Below, piece after piece: positions 35,938 through 47,753 of a stretch of DNA of 64,000 nt. The number at the start of each line of letters is the position of its first letter. The first letter of the stretch is position 1. This stretch comes from Streptococcus porcinus (GTDB lineage Bacteria > Bacillota > Bacilli > Lactobacillales > Streptococcaceae). The stretch spans positions 248,001-312,000 of the forward strand of contig NZ_LR594036.1 of the NCBI RefSeq assembly GCF_901542335.1, in the 5' to 3' direction. The translations under genes and the position numbers were made by a program. The notes under the pieces were generated by a model, which was not told the origin of the DNA, ran no database searches, and was given only the letters and a program-made list of their open reading frames with translations.

Positions 35938-35959
35938 ATTTTAGTAAAATTTTAGTAAA
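35938..35959. promoter_or_regulatory. Tandem 11-base repeat, candidate GalR operator
   Basis: ATTTTAGTAAA occurs twice head to tail (35938-35948 and 35949-35959), one helical turn apart, just upstream of the galK -35. A regulator could bind the same face twice. It is the obvious candidate for the neighbouring LacI-type protein, although LacI-family sites are normally palindromes. Confidence 0.45.
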
Positions 35960-35963
35960 CTAA

Positions 35964-35992
35964 TTGACGCCGCTACAGAGATTTTCTAAAAT
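35964..35992 (+). promoter_or_regulatory. galKTE promoter
   Basis: TTGACG (35964-35969) and TAAAAT (35987-35992) are 17 bases apart. This makes a TTG at 35964 unlikely as a translation start for galK, since it would be part of the -35. Confidence 0.75.
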
Positions 35993-36023
35993 AAGAGAAA
36001 AAGTACAAATAAGGAGAATAATA

Positions 36024-37187
36024 ATGACTAAAGCGGACTTAAAAGAGCATTTTCAACACATTTTTGGATTAGAAGCAGAGGCGGTATTTTTCTCGCCAGG
36101 TCGGATCAATTTGATTGGAGAACATACGGATTATAATGGAGGTCATGTTTTTCCGGCAGCGATTACTCTAGGTACCTACGGAGTAGCAAGAAAGCGGACA
36201 GATCAGACTTGCCGATTTTACTCTGAAAATTTTGCTGAATTAGGCGTGATTGCAGTTAATTTAAATAATTTAGCCTTTGAGAAAGAGGATAATTGGACAA
36301 ATTATGCCAAAGGTGTTATAAAATACCTAAAAGCAGCTGGTCATCGTATAGACACAGGCTTTGATCTCTATGTTAAGGGAACAATACCTAATGGATCTGG
36401 TTTATCATCTTCGGCTTCTTTAGAGTTGCTTGTTGGTATTGTATGTGAAAAGCTCTATGATTTAGATTTAGAGAGAATCGATTTAGTAAAAATTGGTAAA
36501 AAAACTGAAAATGATTTTATCGGTGTCAATTCTGGTATAATGGATCAATTTGCTATTGGTATGGGGGCTGATCAAAAAGCAATCTATCTGGACACCAATA
36601 CTTTGGATTATGAGTTGGTTCCTCTTGAATTAGGCGATTACCAAATTGTTATTATGAATACGAATAAGCGACGTGAGTTAGCTGATTCCAAATATAACCA
36701 AAGACGTTCAGAATGCGAGAAAGCCTTGGAGGAATTACAAGAAGCTTTGTCAATCACTTCACTTGGAGACTTAGACGATACTCTCTTTGATCAATATGCT
36801 TACTTAATTAAAGATGGTATGAGAATAAAACGCGCAAGACACGCTGTTTCAGAGAATCAAAGAACACTTAGGGCCTTAGAAGCATTGCAAGCTGGGGAGC
36901 TTGAAGTTTTTGGACGTCTGATGAATGCATCTCATGTTTCCTTAGAGCATGATTATGATGTAACTGGTATTGAACTCGACACTTTAGTGCATACAGCTTG
37001 GGAGCAAGAGGGCGTTTTAGGGGCAAGAATGACGGGTGCTGGTTTTGGTGGCTGTGCTATTGCAATTGTTGACAAAAATCAAGTTGAATCCTTTAAAAAG
37101 GTAGTTGAAGATAGATATCAGGATGTCATTGGCTACAAACCGGAGTTTTATATTGCTGAAGTAGCTCAAGGTGCTCATACATTATAA
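36024..37187 (+). CDS. galK: Galactokinase
   Basis: GalK phosphorylates galactose to galactose-1-phosphate, the first Leloir step. The 387-residue protein shows the GHMP kinase motifs: [19 protein letters not shown] near the start (galactokinase signature), [14 protein letters not shown] (ATP loop), and [14 protein letters not shown] near the C-terminus. The start is the ATG at 36024 after AAGGAG, rather than an in-frame TTG further upstream that falls in the promoter. It leads a galK-galT-galE operon; galT starts 12 bases after it. Confidence 0.96.
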   Translation: MTKADLKEHFQHIFGLEAEAVFFSPGRINLIGEHTDYNGGHVFPAAITLGTYGVARKRTDQTCRFYSENFAELGVIAVNLNNLAFEKEDNWTNYAKGVIKYLKAAGHRIDTGFDLYVKGTIPNGSGLSSSASLELLVGIVCEKLYDLDLERIDLVKIGKKTENDFIGVNSGIMDQFAIGMGADQKAIYLDTNTLDYELVPLELGDYQIVIMNTNKRRELADSKYNQRRSECEKALEELQEALSITSLGDLDDTLFDQYAYLIKDGMRIKRARHAVSENQRTLRALEALQAGELEVFGRLMNASHVSLEHDYDVTGIELDTLVHTAWEQEGVLGARMTGAGFGGCAIAIVDKNQVESFKKVVEDRYQDVIGYKPEFYIAEVAQGAHTL

Positions 37188-37199
37188 GGTGAGACTATT

Positions 37200-38678
37200 A
37201 TGAAACTTATTGACCAATTTGTTAAAACAATCATTGCACAATCAGATTTTACGGAGGAAGATAGCTATTATCTGAGAAATAGAATTCTTGCACTTGTTGG
37301 TGAAGAAAATATTGAGACAGAAACCAAAGAGAAGAATATTGTCTTTTTGAAAGAAGAGCTTTTGGATTTAGCACAAAAAAACGGGAAAATTGGAGGATTT
37401 GTTGAAGAGAGAGATTGCCTTGGGGCTGAATTGATGAATTTCATAACTCCGAGACCGAGTCATCTAAATCAAATGTTTTGGACTACCTATCATAGTTCTC
37501 CAGAAAAAGCTATTTCTGATTTCTATCAACTAAGCCAGTTGAACGATTATATTAAAGTGTCAGCTATCGCTAAGAATATTGCATTTAAAACACCATCACC
37601 CTATGGGGATTTGGAAATTACTATTAACTTGTCAAAACCAGAAAAAGATTCCAAGGCAATAGCTGCCGCAAAATTGGTGAAATCATCAAGCTATCCTTTA
37701 TGCCAGTTATGCATGGAAAATGAAGGTTATCAGGGCCGACTTGATTATCCTGCACGAGCAAACCACCGTATTATTAGAGTGAAACTTGGAAAGGATCCTT
37801 GGGGCTTCCAGTATTCGCCATATGCTTATTTTAATGAACATTGTATTTTTTTAGATCAAAAGCATGTGCCAATGATTATTTCACAAAAGACATTTGAGCA
37901 GCTATTAGAAATTGTTGATATTTTTCCTGGCTATTTTGCAGGTTCTAACTCTGATTTACCAATTGTAGGCGGGTCTATTTTAAGTCATAATCATTATCAG
38001 GGTGGGCGTCATGATTTTCCCATGGCTCTAGCGAATGCGGAGGTGCGTTTTCGTTTTAAAGATTTTTTGGAAATAGAAGCAGAGCTTTTGAAGTGGCCAA
38101 TGTCTGTCATTCGGTTGAGGGGGGAAAACCGAGAAAAAATGAGTCAACTGGCAGAATTAATTCGGAAAAGTTGGAGAAATTATAGTGATGAATCTGTTGA
38201 TATTGTTGCTTATACCGGAGAGATACCACATCATACGGTAACACCTATAGCAAGAAAGTGTCATGGAAAATTTGAACTGGATATTGTTTTGAGAGACAAC
38301 CACACAACGTCTGAGTTTCCAGATGGAGTTTATCATCCTCATAAAGAGTTACATCATATCAAAAAGGAAAACATTGGTCTAATAGAGGTCATGGGATTAG
38401 CTATCCTTCCACCGAGATTAAAAAAGGAGCTTTTAGAAGTTGAAAAATATCTTTTGGGTGAGTATAATAGCATAGCAGACTCTCATAAGGTTTGGGCAGA
38501 TCAGATTAAAAGACATCACGTTATTAAAAGGAATACTGTCCATCGAATTGTCCAAGAAGAAGTTGGTAAGGTATTTGTTCGTGTTCTTGAAGATGCGGGA
38601 GTTTACAAACAAAATCGTGAGGGGAAATTGGCTTTTAAACGGTTTGTTGAAAGTATTGGAATAGAAGGAGATTTATAA
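37200..38678 (+). CDS. galT: Galactose-1-phosphate uridylyltransferase (class II)
   Basis: GalT exchanges UMP between UDP-glucose and galactose-1-phosphate. The 492-residue length and sequence fit the Firmicutes class II enzyme, which lacks the compact form of the E. coli protein. Recognisable parts are [13 protein letters not shown] with cysteines and the segment [18 protein letters not shown], the His-rich active-site region. It lies between galK and galE; the last base of its stop is the first base of the galE start (TAATG), which indicates coupling. Confidence 0.96.
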   Translation: MKLIDQFVKTIIAQSDFTEEDSYYLRNRILALVGEENIETETKEKNIVFLKEELLDLAQKNGKIGGFVEERDCLGAELMNFITPRPSHLNQMFWTTYHSSPEKAISDFYQLSQLNDYIKVSAIAKNIAFKTPSPYGDLEITINLSKPEKDSKAIAAAKLVKSSSYPLCQLCMENEGYQGRLDYPARANHRIIRVKLGKDPWGFQYSPYAYFNEHCIFLDQKHVPMIISQKTFEQLLEIVDIFPGYFAGSNSDLPIVGGSILSHNHYQGGRHDFPMALANAEVRFRFKDFLEIEAELLKWPMSVIRLRGENREKMSQLAELIRKSWRNYSDESVDIVAYTGEIPHHTVTPIARKCHGKFELDIVLRDNHTTSEFPDGVYHPHKELHHIKKENIGLIEVMGLAILPPRLKKELLEVEKYLLGEYNSIADSHKVWADQIKRHHVIKRNTVHRIVQEEVGKVFVRVLEDAGVYKQNREGKLAFKRFVESIGIEGDL

Positions 38679-39676
38679 TGGCAATTCTTGTGCTCGGAGG
38701 GGCTGGCTATATTGGTTCTCACATGGTTGACTGGCTGGTTGAATATAGTGAAGAAAAAGTTGTTGTTGTTGATAATTTGGCAACTGGTCACCGCCAAGCT
38801 GTTCATCCTAAAGCCTCCTTTTATCAAGGGGATTTAGCAGATCAAACCTTTATGCGTCAGGTTTTTCAAGAAAATACAGATATTGATGCAGTTATCCATT
38901 TTGCAGCCTTTTCTTTAGTGGGAGAGTCTATGACCGACCCTTTGAAATATTTTGACAACAATACAGTTGGTATGGTCAAGCTTTTAGAAGTAATGGGTGA
39001 ATGTGGTGTTAAGAAAATTGTTTTCTCATCTACGGCTGCAACTTATGGCATTCCAGAAGAAATCCCAATTAAAGAAACTAGCCTTCAAAACCCCATTAAC
39101 CCTTATGGCGAAAGTAAATTGATGATGGAAAAAATTATGGGCTGGTGTGACAAAGCTTATGGGATTCGTTTTGTAGCTTTACGTTACTTTAATGTTGCTG
39201 GAGATAAACCAGATGGTTCTATAGGTGAGGATCATTATCCAGAAACGCATTTAATTCCACTTGTTTTACAGGTTGCTAATGGAAAACGTGAAAAAATGAT
39301 GATTTTCGGCGATGATTATGCAACAGAAGATGGGACAAATATTCGGGATTATGTCCACCCTTTGGATTTAGTTCAGGCTCACGGTTTAGCAGTTGATTAT
39401 TTACGGGCTGGTAACCCATCTACAGCATTTAATCTAGGATCATCAACAGGTTTTTCAAACTTACAGATCTTAGAAGTAGCTCGAAAAGTAACAGGCAAAG
39501 ATATTCCTGCTGAAATCGGAGCACGTCGACAAGGTGATCCAGATGTGTTAGTTGCAGATTCAGCAAGAGCACGTGAAATTCTCGGTTGGAAACCAGCCTA
39601 TGATGATATTGAAAAAATTATTGAAACCGCATGGGCATGGCATTCTAGTCATCCAAATGGTTATGAAGATAAGTAA
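38678..39676 (+). CDS. galE: UDP-glucose 4-epimerase
   Basis: GalE interconverts UDP-galactose and UDP-glucose. The 332-residue short-chain dehydrogenase fold has the NAD loop [15 protein letters not shown] at the start, FSSTAATYG with the catalytic Ser/Thr region, and the YxxxK motif as PYGESK near 142-147. [16 protein letters not shown] and the C-terminal GDPDVLVAD are family-typical. It is the last gene of the galKTE operon and precedes a hairpin. Confidence 0.96.
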   Translation: MAILVLGGAGYIGSHMVDWLVEYSEEKVVVVDNLATGHRQAVHPKASFYQGDLADQTFMRQVFQENTDIDAVIHFAAFSLVGESMTDPLKYFDNNTVGMVKLLEVMGECGVKKIVFSSTAATYGIPEEIPIKETSLQNPINPYGESKLMMEKIMGWCDKAYGIRFVALRYFNVAGDKPDGSIGEDHYPETHLIPLVLQVANGKREKMMIFGDDYATEDGTNIRDYVHPLDLVQAHGLAVDYLRAGNPSTAFNLGSSTGFSNLQILEVARKVTGKDIPAEIGARRQGDPDVLVADSARAREILGWKPAYDDIEKIIETAWAWHSSHPNGYEDK

Positions 39677-39677
39677 G

Positions 39678-39704
39678 GAGACTGACTGTTGAGACAGTCT
39701 CTTT
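39678..39704 (+). terminator. Probable terminator of galKTE
   Basis: GAGACTG (39678-39684) pairs with CAGTCTC (39695-39701), followed by TTTAAT. The T run is short, so some read-through is possible. Confidence 0.55.
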
Positions 39705-39741
39705 AATAATTAGAAATAAAAAGTATATATGAGGAGAGTGA

Positions 39742-40098
39742 ATGAATTATCAAGAAGCTGTCAGGCACTTTACCGAGGTCACTATTGATCAAGTCACTGA
39801 TAGAATTAATCAAAAAGAAAAAATAATTCTCTACATTGGACGAGAGACTTGTCCCTACTGTCGTCTTTTTGTGCCTAAATTAGCACAGGTTAGTCAAGAT
39901 GGTGGATACGAGGTATCTTACTTGCCTAGTGATAACCTAGTTGACTTTGCTGCTATTCAAGATTTTCGTGCCAGAAACCACATTACTACTGTCCCTGCGC
40001 TCCTAGTAGCTAGCGCTGAAAGAATTGAAGTAGTGTGTGATTCTAGCTTATCACTAGATGCTATTCAGTCTTTTATTGAAAAAGGTAGTAGTAAATAA
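39742..40098 (+). CDS. Thioredoxin-like protein with CPYC motif (PedC/BrcD type)
   Basis: This 118-residue thioredoxin-fold protein carries RETCPYCRLFVPKL, with Cys37 and Cys40, and a cis-proline segment TTVPALLV. It resembles the family annotated as bacteriocin transport accessory proteins, but no bacteriocin gene is nearby. There is no signal peptide, so it should act in the cytoplasm as a thiol reductant. AGGAG precedes the ATG. Confidence 0.82.
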   Translation: MNYQEAVRHFTEVTIDQVTDRINQKEKIILYIGRETCPYCRLFVPKLAQVSQDGGYEVSYLPSDNLVDFAAIQDFRARNHITTVPALLVASAERIEVVCDSSLSLDAIQSFIEKGSSK

Positions 40099-40172
40099 TA
40101 GTTCATTCCTTGCTATATAGGCCTATTTTTGATATAGTTAATCATGACTTTATATATAAAGAAGGAGTAACT

Positions 40173-40556
40173 ATGGGATTTTCAACGATAATCATGTTTG
40201 TAGTCTTTATTGGTTTGATTTTTTTCATGCAACGCCAACAAAAGAAACAAGCCCAGGAACGCCAAAATCAAATGAATGCCTTACAAAAAGGGGATGAAGT
40301 GGTTACAATTGGAGGCATGTATGCCGTAGTTGACGAGGTCGACCAAGCAGCCAATAAAATCACTTTAGACGTAGACGGTGTTTATCTACCATTTGAGTTG
40401 ACAGCAGTTAAACGTGTTGTCACAAAAGCGGATGCAGAAGTGGAAACAGCTATCACTACTGAAGAAGTTGTCACACCAGAAGTGCCAGAAACTGACTTAC
40501 CAGTTACTGAAGAGACAACTATCCAAAAGCAAGATGAGCCGACTATTAAAGAGTAA
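40173..40556 (+). CDS. yajC: Preprotein translocase subunit YajC
   Basis: YajC is a small membrane protein linked to the SecDF complex. The 127-residue protein has a single N-terminal helix (FSTIIMFVVFIGLIFFM), the basic segment QRQQKKQAQERQNQ, and the conserved block LQKGDEVVTIGGMYAVVDEV. The acidic Thr/Glu-rich tail is typical of streptococci. The start at 40173 follows GAAGGAG; an earlier in-frame start would place non-conserved residues before the helix. Confidence 0.93.
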   Translation: MGFSTIIMFVVFIGLIFFMQRQQKKQAQERQNQMNALQKGDEVVTIGGMYAVVDEVDQAANKITLDVDGVYLPFELTAVKRVVTKADAEVETAITTEEVVTPEVPETDLPVTEETTIQKQDEPTIKE

Positions 40557-40610
40557 GATAAAATCACACGTTTTATCGTGAAGTCGCTAATTTTTGTTTT
40601 ACTTATTGTA

Positions 40611-40660
40611 AAAGAGCATCTAAACTTAGCTAATTTTTAGCTGTTAGAGCTCTTTTTTTG
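40611..40660 (+). terminator. Terminator downstream of yajC
   Basis: AAAGAGC with CTAA (40611-40624) pairs with TTAG and GCTCTTT (40644-40655), with an inner AGCT pair, and seven T follow. Confidence 0.85.
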
Positions 40661-40740
40661 TGGAATTAGTCGTTAAATGCTAAGTCAATTACGTTTATTT
40701 ATGGTAGAATAAAGTAAGTACGCTTAAATAAGGAAATGAC

Positions 40741-41490
40741 ATGTTACGCTTAAAATTAAAATCAAAAGAAGTTAAACTCGAAAAAATTCCTAAGCATATT
40801 GGGATTATCATGGATGGCAATGGTCGCTGGGCAAAAAAACGCTTAAAGCCACGTGTGTTTGGTCATAAGGCTGGTATGGATGCTCTGCAAGAAGTAACTC
40901 TTACAGCATCAAATTATGGCGTGAAAGTCCTAACAGTTTATGCATTTTCGACTGAGAATTGGACACGCCCGCAAGACGAAGTCAAATTTATTATGAATTT
41001 ACCCGTTGAATTCTTTGACAAATATGTACCAGAACTCAATAAAAACAATGTGCGTATCCAAATGATTGGGGAAACACATCGTTTGCCAGCAGAGACTTTA
41101 AATGCTCTTAAGAGAGCTATCGAGACAACTCGAAAGAACTCAGGTTTGGTTCTTAATTTTGCCTTGAATTATGGAGGTCGTGCAGAAATTACAAGTGCTG
41201 TTCGAATGATTGCTCAAGATGTCCTCGATGCCAACTTAAACCCAGGTGATATCACTGAAGAATTGATAGCCAACTACCTTATGACAGATCACCTTCCTTA
41301 CCTATACAGAAACCCTGATTTGATTATTAGAACAAGTGGTGAGTTGAGATTAAGTAATTTTTTACCTTGGCAATCTGCTTATAGTGAGTTTTATTTTACA
41401 CCTGTTTTGTGGCCTGATTTTAAGAGCGCTGAGTTTATCAAAGCTTTAGAAGAGTACAATCGCCGTCACCGCCGTTTTGGTGGGGTTTAG
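40741..41490 (+). CDS. uppS: Undecaprenyl diphosphate synthase (isoprenyl transferase)
   Basis: UppS makes the C55 lipid carrier for wall synthesis by cis-prenyl additions. The 249-residue protein contains IGIIMDGNGRWAKKR near 20-34 (substrate Asp), YAFSTENWTRP, ALNYGGRAEI and the C-terminal LIIRTSGELRLSNFLPWQ-type signature. It begins the usual uppS-cdsA-rseP-proS run, 14 bases before cdsA. Confidence 0.97.
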   Translation: MLRLKLKSKEVKLEKIPKHIGIIMDGNGRWAKKRLKPRVFGHKAGMDALQEVTLTASNYGVKVLTVYAFSTENWTRPQDEVKFIMNLPVEFFDKYVPELNKNNVRIQMIGETHRLPAETLNALKRAIETTRKNSGLVLNFALNYGGRAEITSAVRMIAQDVLDANLNPGDITEELIANYLMTDHLPYLYRNPDLIIRTSGELRLSNFLPWQSAYSEFYFTPVLWPDFKSAEFIKALEEYNRRHRRFGGV

Positions 41491-41504
41491 AGGAGAAGGA
41501 ATTT

Positions 41505-42299
41505 ATGAAACAACGTATTATCTGGGGCGGGATTGCTGCAGTCGTTTTTTTACCATTTTTAATTGTTGGAAGGCTACCTTTTCAGCTGTTTGTTGCTACT
41601 TTAGCAATGATTGCAGTATCAGAAATGCTTCGTATGAAACAATTGGAAATTTTTTCATTTGAAGGAATTTTAGCGATGTTAGCGGCGTTTGTTTTGACTG
41701 TTCCAATGGATCATTATTTAACCTTTTTACCAATTGATGCTAGTTTTGCTTGTTTTGGGTTAATTGTTTTCTTCTTTTTAGCAGGAACGGTTATCAATAG
41801 CAACCACTATTCATTTGAAGATGCAGCTTTTCCCATTGCAACTAGTTTGTATATTGGAATAGGCTTTCAAAATTTAGTGAATGCAAGGATATCGGGTATT
41901 GATAAGGTGCTACTTGCCCTGTTTATTGTCTGGGCAACAGACATGGGTGCTTACTTTATCGGTCGTAAATTTGGTCGTCGCAAATTATTAGCTAAAGTAT
42001 CACCAAATAAAACAATTGAAGGAAGTCTAGGTGGGATTGTCTCAGCTCTTGCCGTTTCTTTTATCTTTATGCTAATTGATCGTGCTGTCTATTCACCATT
42101 TCATTTCTTAACGATGTTAGTTTTTGTCATTTTCTTTTCTATTTTTGCGCAATTTGGCGACCTTGTCGAAAGCTCGATTAAAAGACATTTTGGTGTCAAA
42201 GATTCTGGAAAATTAATCCCAGGTCATGGTGGTATTTTGGATCGTTTTGATTCAATAATCTTTGTCTTCCCAATCATGCACCTTTTTGGCCTCTTTTAA
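41505..42299 (+). CDS. cdsA: Phosphatidate cytidylyltransferase
   Basis: CdsA converts phosphatidic acid and CTP to CDP-diacylglycerol for phospholipid synthesis. The 264-residue polytopic membrane protein has the family signature in the last third: KTIEGSLGG, GDLVESSIKRHFGVKDSGK and IPGHGGILDRFDS. It is 32 bases upstream of rseP and belongs to the same operon as uppS. Confidence 0.96.
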   Translation: MKQRIIWGGIAAVVFLPFLIVGRLPFQLFVATLAMIAVSEMLRMKQLEIFSFEGILAMLAAFVLTVPMDHYLTFLPIDASFACFGLIVFFFLAGTVINSNHYSFEDAAFPIATSLYIGIGFQNLVNARISGIDKVLLALFIVWATDMGAYFIGRKFGRRKLLAKVSPNKTIEGSLGGIVSALAVSFIFMLIDRAVYSPFHFLTMLVFVIFFSIFAQFGDLVESSIKRHFGVKDSGKLIPGHGGILDRFDSIIFVFPIMHLFGLF

Positions 42300-42331
42300 A
42301 AAAGCAAAACTTTTAAAGTGAAAGGAAAACT

Positions 42332-43591
42332 ATGCTAGGCTTATTAACCTTCGTTATCATTTTTGGCATAATTGTAGTTGTCCATGAATTTGGGCATTTC
42401 TATTTTGCAAAGAAATCTGGTATTCTCGTGAGAGAATTCGCTATAGGGATGGGACCAAAAGTTTTTTATCATACAGATAAAGAAGGTACCCTATATACCG
42501 TTAGATTATTACCTCTAGGAGGCTATGTTCGTATGGCTGGTTGGGGTGATGATAAGACTGAGATCAAAACGGGGACACCCGCAAGTTTGACATTAGATTC
42601 ATCTGGTCAGGTTATCCGTATTAATTTATCGCAGGTTAAACTGGATCCCACTAGTTTACCGATGAATGTAACTGGCTATGATTTAGAAAAAGAATTAACA
42701 ATTACAGGTTTAGTAATTGATGAAACGAAAACCTATTCTGTCCACCATGATGCAACAATTGTTGAAGAAGACGGTACAGAAATTAGAATTGCTCCGCTTG
42801 ACGTTCAATATCAAAACGCAAGTGTTTGGGGGCGATTGATTACTAATTTTGCTGGTCCTATGAATAACTTTATCTTAGGAACGCTGGTTTTTATCCTTCT
42901 AACATTTGTTCAGGGGGGAGCTTATGATTACAGCAGCAACCATATTAGGGTGGCTAAGGATGGCCCAGCAGCGCAAGCAGGTATTAAAAACAATGATCAA
43001 ATCCTGAAAGTTGGCTCTTACCAGATATCAAATTGGCAAGATTTGACAACTGCTATTCATAAAACGACTGAGAACATGAAAAAAGGTCAGTCAATACCGG
43101 TGACAGTTAAATCAAAAGGTGCTGAAAAAGTCATTAATATTAAACCTAAAAAGATAAAGAACACCTATGTTATTGGAACTCAAGTGGGTTTGAAAACGAG
43201 TTTGAAAGATAAAATAGTGGGCGGTTTTCAGATGGCTCTAAGAGGGGCAACGATTATTATTATTGCTCTAAAAAATCTTATTTTGAGTTTTAGTTTAGAT
43301 AAACTTGGTGGCCCAGTTGCTATGTACCAAATGTCTAATGAAGCAGCTCAGAATGGATTGGAATCAGTACTGTCCTTAATGGGTATGCTATCTATAAACT
43401 TGGGAATTTTTAATCTTATTCCGATTCCAGCATTAGATGGTGGTAAAATTCTCATGAATATCATTGAAGCTATTCGTCGTAAACCACTGAAACAAGAAAC
43501 AGAGACCTATATTACAATTGCAGGAGTGGCTGTTATGCTGGTATTAATGATAGCTGTAACCTGGAATGATATTATGCGCGCTTTTTTCTAA
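42332..43591 (+). CDS. rseP: Site-2 intramembrane protease RseP/Eep
   Basis: This 419-residue zinc protease cuts proteins within the membrane. The metal site HEFGHF (His18, Glu19, His22) lies in the first helix, and the partner aspartate motif is PIPALDGGK near 364-372. A PDZ domain is visible around 210-280 ([17 protein letters not shown]). In enterococci and streptococci the homologue Eep processes lipoprotein signal-derived peptide pheromones. It lies between cdsA and proS, 24 bases from proS. Confidence 0.95.
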   Translation: MLGLLTFVIIFGIIVVVHEFGHFYFAKKSGILVREFAIGMGPKVFYHTDKEGTLYTVRLLPLGGYVRMAGWGDDKTEIKTGTPASLTLDSSGQVIRINLSQVKLDPTSLPMNVTGYDLEKELTITGLVIDETKTYSVHHDATIVEEDGTEIRIAPLDVQYQNASVWGRLITNFAGPMNNFILGTLVFILLTFVQGGAYDYSSNHIRVAKDGPAAQAGIKNNDQILKVGSYQISNWQDLTTAIHKTTENMKKGQSIPVTVKSKGAEKVINIKPKKIKNTYVIGTQVGLKTSLKDKIVGGFQMALRGATIIIIALKNLILSFSLDKLGGPVAMYQMSNEAAQNGLESVLSLMGMLSINLGIFNLIPIPALDGGKILMNIIEAIRRKPLKQETETYITIAGVAVMLVLMIAVTWNDIMRAFF

Positions 43592-45469
<1,878 letters not shown>

Positions 45470-45473
45470 AACC

Positions 45474-45508
45474 AAAAAAGGATAATCACTATAAGATTAT
45501 CCTTTTTT
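45474..45508. terminator. Bidirectional terminator between proS and the osmoprotectant operon
   Basis: AAAAAAGGATAATC (45474-45487) pairs with GATTATCCTTTTTT (45495-45508) around a seven-base loop. Confidence 0.92.
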
Positions 45509-45536
45509 AGTGGATTAATTGGAGGTCACCCAATAC

Positions 45537-46199
45537 TTAGGAATGTGAATTTCCTTTAGGTTCTAGCATCCTTTGCAGTGCACCGAGGATAATATCAGAA
45601 AAAATCGCCATGAGGGCTGTCGGTAGAGAACCAGCAAGAATGATTGCCCCACCATTTGTTGCATTTGTACCTCGGACGATGATATCACCTAATCCACCTC
45701 CACCAACAAAAGCTCCAATGGCTGTAATACCAATAGCAACGACCAGGGCATTTCGGATTCCTGCCATGATGACAGAAAGTGATAATGGTAGCTCTACCAT
45801 GAAAAGGCGCTGACTTTTAGTCATACCCATTCCTTTTGCAACATCTACTAGGTCATTGCTGACATTCTTGATACCAGTATATGTGTTGCTAATAATGGGC
45901 AAAAGTGAGTAAAGAAAAACGGTAGCAATAACGGTCTTGGTGCCTAAGCCTAAACCAAGCATTAATATTGAAATCATAGCTAGTGAAGGAATGGTTTGTA
46001 AGACATTGGCAATGCCCATGACAAATTGCCGTAAGTGCGTTTTACGAGCGATAATAATTCCGAGAGGAACACCTAGTAAAGCAGCTAAGAAGACACCGTA
46101 GGCAGAAATCAAAAAATGTCTGAGAAATTGTGTCAGAATGTAGGAGCCATTATGATTAAAATAATAGACAAGTTGATCCCAAGTATTCATGTCACTCAT
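45537..46199 (-). CDS. opuCD: Osmoprotectant ABC transporter permease (OpuCD/OpuBD-like)
   Basis: This 220-residue membrane protein has five to six hydrophobic segments and the permease EAA-like loop GMGMTKSQRLFMVELPLSLSVIMAGIRNA. It is the second permease of a glycine betaine/carnitine/choline-type importer. It is the last of four genes, and its start overlaps the binding-protein stop by 8 bases. It is homologous to the permease at 47115-47753. Confidence 0.9.
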   Translation of the reverse strand: MSDMNTWDQLVYYFNHNGSYILTQFLRHFLISAYGVFLAALLGVPLGIIIARKTHLRQFVMGIANVLQTIPSLAMISILMLGLGLGTKTVIATVFLYSLLPIISNTYTGIKNVSNDLVDVAKGMGMTKSQRLFMVELPLSLSVIMAGIRNALVVAIGITAIGAFVGGGGLGDIIVRGTNATNGGAIILAGSLPTALMAIFSDIILGALQRMLEPKGNSHS

Positions 46200-47118
46200 T
46201 CTTATTACCTCCTTTGAAATAATGATGGCTTCTTAGAAAATCTTTTGCGACAACTGCGGGTTCTAGAAGTCGGTCATCAACTTTATAGTTCAGGGTTTGC
46301 ATAGTTTCCAAGCTAATTTGTCCGTCAAGTCGATGGAGCACTTTCTTTAATTTAGGATATTTTTTTAAGAGAGAATTGCTGACTACCATTGAACATTCAT
46401 AAGGAGGGAAAAATTGTTTATCATCCTTAAGAATTTTCAAACCATAACTTTGAATCCGACCATCAGTTGAATAACCTAAAACTGCCTGCATTTTATCGCT
46501 TGAAACAGCGTCGTATACTAGTCCAATTTGCATAGGGTACAAGTTATCGAAAGTAAAACCATAAGTTTTTGAAAAGTCGGGATAACCATCACCTTTACGG
46601 TTCATCCAAGTACTATCGATACCTACTTTGGCACTTGCTTTGATGGCTTTCATGTCAGAAATGGTTTCGAGATGATTTTGTTTGGCGTAATCATCGGTGA
46701 CCATAAAGGCGTAGGTATCTGAAAAGCCATAGGATGGGAACCAAGTTTGATTAAAGCGTTTTGTGAATTCTTTTTTGACAATTTTAGCAGCCTTTTGAGG
46801 ATCTTTGACTGCAGCCATCCTTAACGAACCTGTAATATCTGTTCCGGTATAGCGAGTTGCAGATATATCAGCATCACCACGTAATTGTGCTTGGTGGGTG
46901 ACGTTTGAAGAGCCTAAATTGGGGACAATTACTGTTTGGTAGCCTAGTTCATGATTGACTAATTCAGCGATGATATTGGCCATGATGCTAGATTCAGTTG
47001 TACTCTGTGCAGCGATTCTAATAGTTTCGCCCTGCTTTTTAAAGAAATGATGATAAGCAAAAAAACAAGCAATAAATGTAAGAAAAATAGAAAGGCTAAT
47101 GTAGAGTTTCTTTTTCAT
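46192..47118 (-). CDS. opuCC: Osmoprotectant ABC transporter substrate-binding protein (OpuCC-like)
   Basis: This 308-residue extracellular binding protein has a hydrophobic N-terminal segment (LYISLSIFLTFIACFFAYHHF), in which the Cys in FIAC could be lipidated but the lipobox is poor. The mature part has the OpuAC fold: IRIAAQSTTESSIMANIIAE at the start and DADISATRYTGTDI, typical for quaternary-amine binders. It overlaps both flanking permease genes by a few bases. The solute (betaine, carnitine or choline) cannot be assigned by eye. Confidence 0.9.
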   Translation of the reverse strand: MKKKLYISLSIFLTFIACFFAYHHFFKKQGETIRIAAQSTTESSIMANIIAELVNHELGYQTVIVPNLGSSNVTHQAQLRGDADISATRYTGTDITGSLRMAAVKDPQKAAKIVKKEFTKRFNQTWFPSYGFSDTYAFMVTDDYAKQNHLETISDMKAIKASAKVGIDSTWMNRKGDGYPDFSKTYGFTFDNLYPMQIGLVYDAVSSDKMQAVLGYSTDGRIQSYGLKILKDDKQFFPPYECSMVVSNSLLKKYPKLKKVLHRLDGQISLETMQTLNYKVDDRLLEPAVVAKDFLRSHHYFKGGNKNE

Positions 47119-47753
47119 GCTTTTACCTCTCTTCTTTGTTTGGGGATTAATTTCCTTTCAAGGAGACCTAGGAGAAAATCTGCTAATAAAGATAAAAGGA
47201 TAACTGGAATGGTCCCACCGATTATTAATTCTGGCTGAAAGAGATTTAAACCACTGAAAATCAGGTCTCCAAGGCCACCTGCCCCAATATAAGAAGCTAA
47301 GGTCGCCCAAGCAATTACATAAATAGCAGATAGCCTTACACCCGCCATTATAACAGGCATGGCTAGAGGCAACTCAACCAAGAAAATGGATTGAATTGGG
47401 AACATCCCCATTCCTTCAGCACTATCTTTTAAGTTAGGGTCGACATTGTTTAAACCGACGTAGGTATTTCTGAGAATCGGTAAGAGTGAGTAAATGAAGA
47501 GTGCGATGATGGCAGGAGTTTTTCCGACACCAAAAAGCGGAATCATCATAGCTAAGAGGGCCAAACTGGGGATTGTTTGGAGCATGCTGGTTAGGGCAAT
47601 AATGATCTTAGCCAACCTTGGAAAGCGCGTAAGTGCAGTTCCTAGAGGGACTGCTAAAAGGATGCCAAAGAGTAGAGCAAGGGCAGAAATATAGGTTTGT
47701 TCCCAAGTCTTAAACAGTAAGCGTCCACCGTACTGTGTCAAAAAATCAACCAT
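47115..47753 (-). CDS. opuCB: Osmoprotectant ABC transporter permease (OpuCB/OpuBB-like)
   Basis: This 212-residue permease has five to six membrane segments and the EAA-like loop GMGMFPIQSIFLVELPLAMPVIMAGVRLS. It overlaps the ATPase gene by 8 bases and the binding-protein gene by 4, so the operon is translationally coupled. It resembles the permease at 45537-46199; the two probably form a heterodimer. Confidence 0.9.
   Translation of the reverse strand: MVDFLTQYGGRLLFKTWEQTYISALALLFGILLAVPLGTALTRFPRLAKIIIALTSMLQTIPSLALLAMMIPLFGVGKTPAIIALFIYSLLPILRNTYVGLNNVDPNLKDSAEGMGMFPIQSIFLVELPLAMPVIMAGVRLSAIYVIAWATLASYIGAGGLGDLIFSGLNLFQPELIIGGTIPVILLSLLADFLLGLLERKLIPKQRREVKA

Noticed and set aside
35964..36023. 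Longer galK starting at TTG 35964
   Set aside because: The TTG is part of a TTGACG -35 box with a 17-spaced TAAAAT, and the ATG at 36024 has a strong AAGGAG.
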